A stretch of 19,603 nucleotides of DNA, from the NCBI GenBank assembly GCA_000437275.1, contig FR899719.1:1-19603 (forward strand), written 5' to 3'. Every line of letters starts with the position of its first letter. Position 1 is the first letter of the stretch. This stretch comes from Clostridium sp. CAG:411. Its GTDB lineage: Bacteria; Bacillota; Clostridia; Lachnospirales; Lachnospiraceae. The translations under genes and the position numbers were made by a program. This document shows positions 15,552 through 19,603 of this stretch, in pieces. The notes under the pieces were generated by a model. It made no database searches. It was not told the origin of the DNA and saw nothing but the letters and a program-made list of their open reading frames with translations.

Positions 15552-15580
15552 TTTACAGATAGAGGAGAAAATGGCATAAT
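15552..15580 (+). promoter_or_regulatory. Promoter of the ClpX-like gene
   Basis: TTTACA (15552-15557), a 17-bp spacer and CATAAT (15575-15580), with TGG before the -10. Each hexamer matches at five of six bases. The ATPase gene is thus transcribed separately from htrA. Confidence 0.65.
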
Positions 15581-15650
15581 GAAAGAAAACAGATGGTAAA
15601 TGGAAATTTGCGAGACATAAAAACTTGATAGAGAGGAAAAGAGGTAAACA

Positions 15651-17045
15651 ATGAGCGATGAAAAAAATGATTTGAAGAAGAATCAGGACTATGAAGATGT
15701 TTGTTATATATGTCACAGAACAGAGAGCAGAGCAGGGAAAATGATACACATTCCTAATAATATATGTATTTGTAGTGATTGTATGCAAAAGACTTTTGAT
15801 AGTATGAATAATACGGGAATGGGAAATATGGGACCATATATGGATATGATGAATTTTTCTCCCAATTTTAACATGCCACCACAAAATGAAATGCCAAATA
15901 GACAGAAGGTAAAAAAGAAAAAAGAGGCTGCACAACCAATTTTGGATATCAAAAATATTCCTTCTCCACATATTATAAAGGGTAATTTGGATGAATTTGT
16001 TGTAGGGCAGGAATATGCAAAAAAAGTTATTTCAGTAGCGGTGTATAATCATTACAAACGTGTTGCTACCAATACAATGGATGATATTGAAATTGAAAAG
16101 TCGAATATGTTGATGATTGGACCAACTGGTAGTGGAAAAACGTTTCTTGTAAAGACACTTGCAAGAATTTTACAGGTACCATTAGCCATTACAGATGCGA
16201 CTTCTTTGACAGAAGCAGGGTATATTGGTGATGACGTAGAGAGTGTCCTTTCAAAACTTTTGGCAGCAGCGGATAATGATGTAGAACGGGCAGAAAAAGG
16301 AATTATCTTTATTGATGAAATTGATAAAATAGCAAAAAAACAAAGCACTACAAATCGTGATGTAAGTGGAGAATCTGTGCAGCAGGGATTGTTGAAATTG
16401 TTAGAAGGCAGTGATGTGGAAGTACCAGTCGGTGCGACGAATAAAAATGCAATGGTTCCTATGACAACGATCAATACAAGAAATATTTTATTTATCTGTG
16501 GCGGTGCATTTCCAAAATTGGAAGGTATCATTAAAAAAAGATTGACCAAACAGAGTAACATCGGTTTTAGTGGTGAGTTAAAAGATAGATATGACAAGGA
16601 TAAGGATCTCTTGGGAAAGGTAACCTCAGAAGATTTAAGAGAATATGGTATGATACCTGAATTTTTAGGAAGACTTCCAATTGTATTTGCATTACAGGAA
16701 TTGGACAAGGATGCATTGATTCAGGTGTTGATTGAACCAAAGAATGCAATCATTAAACAATACCAGAAATTATTAGCTTTGGATGAGGTGAATTTACAGT
16801 TTGATCGTGGAGCTTATGAGGCAATAGCAGAGAAAGCAATTGAAAAGAAAACAGGTGCGCGTGCCCTTCGAGCAATTATCGAGGACTTTATGCTTGACAT
16901 TATGTATGAGATTCCAAAAGATGATAATATTGGAACGGTTACGATTACAAGAGAGTATATTGAGGGAACTGGTGCTCCTAAGATTGAGATGAGAAGCTCC
17001 GATCGAGTTGCCATAGCAAAACAAGAAACAAAGAGTGAAGAATAA
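15651..17045 (+). CDS. ClpX-like AAA+ unfoldase subunit (possible second ClpX)
   Basis: ATP-dependent unfoldase of 464 residues that should feed proteins into ClpP in the cytoplasm. The N-terminal zinc-binding domain has Cys18, Cys21, Cys41 and Cys44. A Met/Asn-rich linker (51-85) and a Lys cluster (86-91) come before the AAA+ core. Core motifs are Walker A GPTGSGKT (157-164), pore loop GYIG (190-193), Walker B IIFIDEID (218-225), RDVSGE (236-241), the ClpP-docking IGF loop (304-306), IPEFLGRLP (335-343) and sensor 2 GARALR (402-407). After RDVSGE the text reads SVQQGLLKLLEGSDVEVPVG, where standard ClpX has GVQQALLK. It is also longer than usual ClpX, and no clpP lies nearby. It is probably a paralogue, so I give no symbol. 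The GAGG site 6 nt upstream fixes the start. Confidence 0.9.
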   Translation: MSDEKNDLKKNQDYEDVCYICHRTESRAGKMIHIPNNICICSDCMQKTFDSMNNTGMGNMGPYMDMMNFSPNFNMPPQNEMPNRQKVKKKKEAAQPILDIKNIPSPHIIKGNLDEFVVGQEYAKKVISVAVYNHYKRVATNTMDDIEIEKSNMLMIGPTGSGKTFLVKTLARILQVPLAITDATSLTEAGYIGDDVESVLSKLLAAADNDVERAEKGIIFIDEIDKIAKKQSTTNRDVSGESVQQGLLKLLEGSDVEVPVGATNKNAMVPMTTINTRNILFICGGAFPKLEGIIKKRLTKQSNIGFSGELKDRYDKDKDLLGKVTSEDLREYGMIPEFLGRLPIVFALQELDKDALIQVLIEPKNAIIKQYQKLLALDEVNLQFDRGAYEAIAEKAIEKKTGARALRAIIEDFMLDIMYEIPKDDNIGTVTITREYIEGTGAPKIEMRSSDRVAIAKQETKSEE

Positions 17046-17049
17046 ATGT

Positions 17050-17094
17050 AAAACTCATTATAGTATCAGGTTACTAGATACTGTAATGGGTTTT
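17050..17094 (+). terminator. Intrinsic terminator after the ClpX-like gene
   Basis: An 18-bp stem (17050-17067 with 17077-17094, two T-G pairs) around a 9-nt loop. The right arm ends in TTTT; no longer T run follows. Confidence 0.8.
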
Positions 17095-17125
17095 GTGCAA
17101 TCATGCAGAAACTAGTTTTGCACAA
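17093..17125. promoter_or_regulatory. Inverted repeat TTGTGCAA-N17-TTGCACAA before the AraC gene
   Basis: Two perfect 8-bp arms (17093-17100 and 17118-17125) lie 17 nt apart. The right arm contains a possible -35 TTGCAC (17118-17123); 17 bp later AATATG (17141-17146) is a poor -10. The layout suits a dimeric regulator binding its own promoter, but this is inference. Confidence 0.45.
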
Positions 17126-17157
17126 GTCTTGTATTCGGACAATATGGAGGAGAAGAG

Positions 17158-18066
17158 ATGCAGGAACATAAACTGGAACAATTGCAGGAAAAGGTACAAC
17201 ATGGAGATATTATGTTGCCATTTGTGCAATATGTGACACTTCTACCTATGAATTTTACTTCGTTTGCCATGCATTGGCATAAAGAGGTGGAAATTATTTA
17301 CATGCAAAGCGGATATTGTGAAATTAATGTAGATTTAGAACACTATGTGCTTCGGCAAGGAGATATTGTTTTTATAAAGCCACAGGCAATACATTCTTTA
17401 CAGCAATATCAAGGGGAAAATGGTTGCTTGTTTTCTTGGTTATTGGATATTAATATGCTAAGTTATGGGGCTACGGATGCTTGTTATGTCAAGTATCTGA
17501 AGCCTTTTTTGGATGGGAAAATAGAATATCCACAAGTTATTTCAAAAATGCATCCGTCCCATGAACAGTTAGAAAGACAATTATTGGAGATTCATGAGGT
17601 GTGTGATGAAAAAGCGTCTGTATTGGAACTAAATATAAAGTGGAGATTAGAAAAGTTATTTTATACGCTATTTAAAGAGGTCTTTGTGTATAAAAAATTG
17701 CCAAATGAGCAGAAACAGGATACCTTGCAGGCTATCTGCAATGTGTTGGAATACATACAGGAAAATTATCAAAAAACATTGACGATAGGGGAACTTGCAG
17801 AGTTATTACATTTTAGCGATACATATTTTATGCGCTTTTTTAAGAAATGTACAGGTGTTACTTGTGTGGAGTATATTAATGAATATCGTATGAATAAAGC
17901 AGTGGAATTATTGCAAAATACAGAATTGACAATTATGGACATTGCTATGCAAGTGGGGATGCACAATATTTCGTATTTTAATCGAATATTTAAAAAGAAA
18001 TATCAGATGACACCGAAGGAATATAGAAAACGAGTAACAGTACAGAAAGAGAATGGTGGGTCTTAA
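17158..18066 (+). CDS. AraC family transcriptional regulator with cupin sensor domain
   Basis: DNA-binding regulator of 302 residues. The N-terminal cupin-like ligand domain spans about 30-100 (HWHKEVEIIYMQSG, LRQGDIVFIKPQAIHSL). The C-terminal AraC domain spans about 190-293 with two helix-turn-helix units: TIGELAELLHFSDTYFMRFFKK and TIMDIAMQVGMHNISYFNRIFKK, followed by the signature MTPKEYRK. Regulators of this build often sense sugars or other small molecules; the ligand here is unknown. GGAGG 7 nt upstream (17146-17150) fixes the start. The next gene starts 51 nt downstream on the same strand without a terminator between them, so the two may be co-transcribed, or the regulator may control it. 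Confidence 0.93.
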   Translation: MQEHKLEQLQEKVQHGDIMLPFVQYVTLLPMNFTSFAMHWHKEVEIIYMQSGYCEINVDLEHYVLRQGDIVFIKPQAIHSLQQYQGENGCLFSWLLDINMLSYGATDACYVKYLKPFLDGKIEYPQVISKMHPSHEQLERQLLEIHEVCDEKASVLELNIKWRLEKLFYTLFKEVFVYKKLPNEQKQDTLQAICNVLEYIQENYQKTLTIGELAELLHFSDTYFMRFFKKCTGVTCVEYINEYRMNKAVELLQNTELTIMDIAMQVGMHNISYFNRIFKKKYQMTPKEYRKRVTVQKENGGS

Positions 18067-18117
18067 TTCGAAAAAAAAGCATATTTATATATAAAAAGAG
18101 GATATTGTGGGATTAGA

Positions 18118-19603
18118 ATGGATGATTTTTTGATATGTCAGGAGTCTGTTTACTCCGATCAATTTGTGGATTATATTTTAGATGTAGGGGGAGATGTGCG
18201 ATTAGCACAATGGATCTATAATACAAATTGTGTTCAAAATATTGATGGAAGTTTTGCTATAATTTATATGGATAGAGAAATTAATGGAGATATTTCTTTT
18301 GAAAAATATGGATATGCAGCAGTTCCAAAATGTTTTGGGTTGTTAGATACGTCTAGCGTAGAGGCAACAGGAGCTTTAAAACTTCGGAGAAGACCTAATT
18401 TTGATTTGAGTGGCAGTGGCGTACTGGTAGGATTTATAGATACGGGAATCGATTATTTAAACCCATTGTTTCAATATGGGGATGGAAGTACAAGAATAGC
18501 TGCGATTTGGGATCAGACAGAACGAGGGGGAACGCCACCTGCCAATATTTACTATGGTGCCGAATACGAGCGCGACAGTATTAACTTGGCTTTACAAAGT
18601 GAAAATCCATTGCAGATTGTTCCAGAACAGGATGAAATCTATCATGGGACCTATTTGGCGGCAATAGCAGCAGGAAATGTGGACCAGGAGCGAGATTTTA
18701 CAGGCATGGTTCCAGAAGCTGAATTATTGGTAGTAAAGGTAAAACAGGCAAAAAAAAATCTACGGGAGTTTTATGGAATACCAGATGGGGTACCCTGTTA
18801 TCAGGAAAATGATATTATGATGGCAATTCGATATTTGTGGGTTAAGTCTGCAATTTTAAGGAAACCTCTAGTTATTTGTATAGGGATGGGTTCTAACGCT
18901 GGAGGGCATAATGGATTTTCGCCAATCGGCACTATGATTAACAGGGTAGGAAATTTGAATGGTATCTGTGTTGTTTGCGGAGCTGGAAATGAGACGAATA
19001 TGGGACATCATTTTGCATCTGTCATTTCATCAAACAATGAAGAAATTGCTGAGATAAATGTAGATAAAAGACAGGGAATGACGGTTGAAGTATGGACGAA
19101 TGCGGCAACTTTACTCAGTGTTGGAATTACCACACCGCAGGGCGAATATTCAGAACGAATTGCGATACGTTCCCATGAACAATTGATTGATTTTGTATTT
19201 TCTAATACTAAGGTGTATGTATATTATCAGCGGATTGAAGAATATTCAGGTGATGAAGTTGTGACAATGCGTTTTCAAGATATGGATGAAGGAATTTGGA
19301 AAATCCACATATATAATTTGGAGGAAGAAGAATCGGGGTATCACATATGGCTGCCTATGCGTGAATTTGTAGCAGATCGGACACGTTTTTTAGATCCATC
19401 ACCAGATACCATTGTTTGCAATCCGGGAAATACATATCAAGTGATTACAGTGGGGGCATATAACCATAGAAATGATAGTATTTTTGTAAATTCGAGCAGA
19501 GGTTTTACCGCAAATCATGCAATTAAGCCAGATTTAGTAGCCCCAGGCGTTTCTGTCTACGGACCAGTATCTAGAGAGCGGTATGGGGAAAGAAGCGGAA
19601 CCA
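18118..19603 (+). CDS. Subtilisin-like S8 protease, CspA-like type (partial, cut by window end)
   Basis: An open frame of 495 codons that runs off the window. It matches S8 serine proteases: catalytic Asp108 in VGFIDTGIDYLNPLF, His176 in YHGTYLAAIAAG and oxyanion Asn291 in CGAGNETN. The last visible residues are SGT, followed by one base (A), so the catalytic Ser of the SGTS motif falls just beyond the edge. A long insert lies between the Asn and Ser blocks, as in the CspA/CspB-like group known from clostridial spore germination. The first 90 residues look like a prodomain; no signal peptide is visible. The start is the only ATG that fits, with a weak GTGGG 6 nt upstream. The protease fold is firm; a germination role is inference. 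Confidence 0.9.
   Translation, partial: MDDFLICQESVYSDQFVDYILDVGGDVRLAQWIYNTNCVQNIDGSFAIIYMDREINGDISFEKYGYAAVPKCFGLLDTSSVEATGALKLRRRPNFDLSGSGVLVGFIDTGIDYLNPLFQYGDGSTRIAAIWDQTERGGTPPANIYYGAEYERDSINLALQSENPLQIVPEQDEIYHGTYLAAIAAGNVDQERDFTGMVPEAELLVVKVKQAKKNLREFYGIPDGVPCYQENDIMMAIRYLWVKSAILRKPLVICIGMGSNAGGHNGFSPIGTMINRVGNLNGICVVCGAGNETNMGHHFASVISSNNEEIAEINVDKRQGMTVEVWTNAATLLSVGITTPQGEYSERIAIRSHEQLIDFVFSNTKVYVYYQRIEEYSGDEVVTMRFQDMDEGIWKIHIYNLEEEESGYHIWLPMREFVADRTRFLDPSPDTIVCNPGNTYQVITVGAYNHRNDSIFVNSSRGFTANHAIKPDLVAPGVSVYGPVSRERYGERSGT

Noticed and set aside
16052..16708. 218-residue minus-strand open frame opposite the ClpX-like gene
   Set aside because: It lies wholly within a clearly conserved AAA+ gene, resembles no family and has no ribosome binding site that I could see.

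Overview
The window looks like chromosomal DNA from a low-GC, Gram-positive, anaerobic Firmicute, most likely a Lachnospiraceae-type clostridium. The evidence is AT-rich codon use, AGGAGG-type ribosome binding sites, hairpin-plus-T terminators, a large secreted amylase, the order cytidylate-kinase-like gene, gltX, UvrD-like helicase and DUF1292 gene, and a CspA-like subtilase. The genus cannot be fixed from the sequence alone.

Layout. Positions 1-956 carry a promoter and a membrane-anchored PdaB-like polysaccharide deacetylase. Positions 957-5660 carry two separately promoted and terminated secreted-protein genes. The first is a small protein made almost only of two Tyr-rich beta-sandwich repeats. 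The second is a 1213-residue MalS-type (GH13_19-like) alpha-amylase that ends in the same pair of repeats. Positions 5992-8393 hold a cytidylate-kinase-like protein and glutamyl-tRNA synthetase, followed by a short UvrD/PcrA-like helicase (8498-10369). A 22-bp-stem hairpin at 10384-10430 separates this plus-strand run from a minus-strand block: DUF1292 protein, LytR-CpsA-Psr (LCP) protein and polyprenyl-phosphate sugar transferase. The last two form a tight operon for a cell-surface glycan. A divergent promoter region (13432-13740) leads back to the plus strand: a membrane HtrA protease, an unusual ClpX-like AAA+ ATPase, an AraC regulator and a subtilisin-like protease that is cut by the window edge just before its catalytic serine.

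How the genes fit together. The first third concerns the cell surface and starch breakdown, the middle is housekeeping, and the right part joins envelope glycan initiation and attachment (sugar transferase plus LCP) to protein quality control (HtrA and ClpX-like). No tRNA, rRNA, CRISPR array, insertion sequence or phage gene was seen. The most notable items are the surface module shared by two neighbouring genes, the ClpX-like paralogue with an altered pore-2 region and a Met/Asn-rich linker, and several palindromes that sit on predicted promoters.
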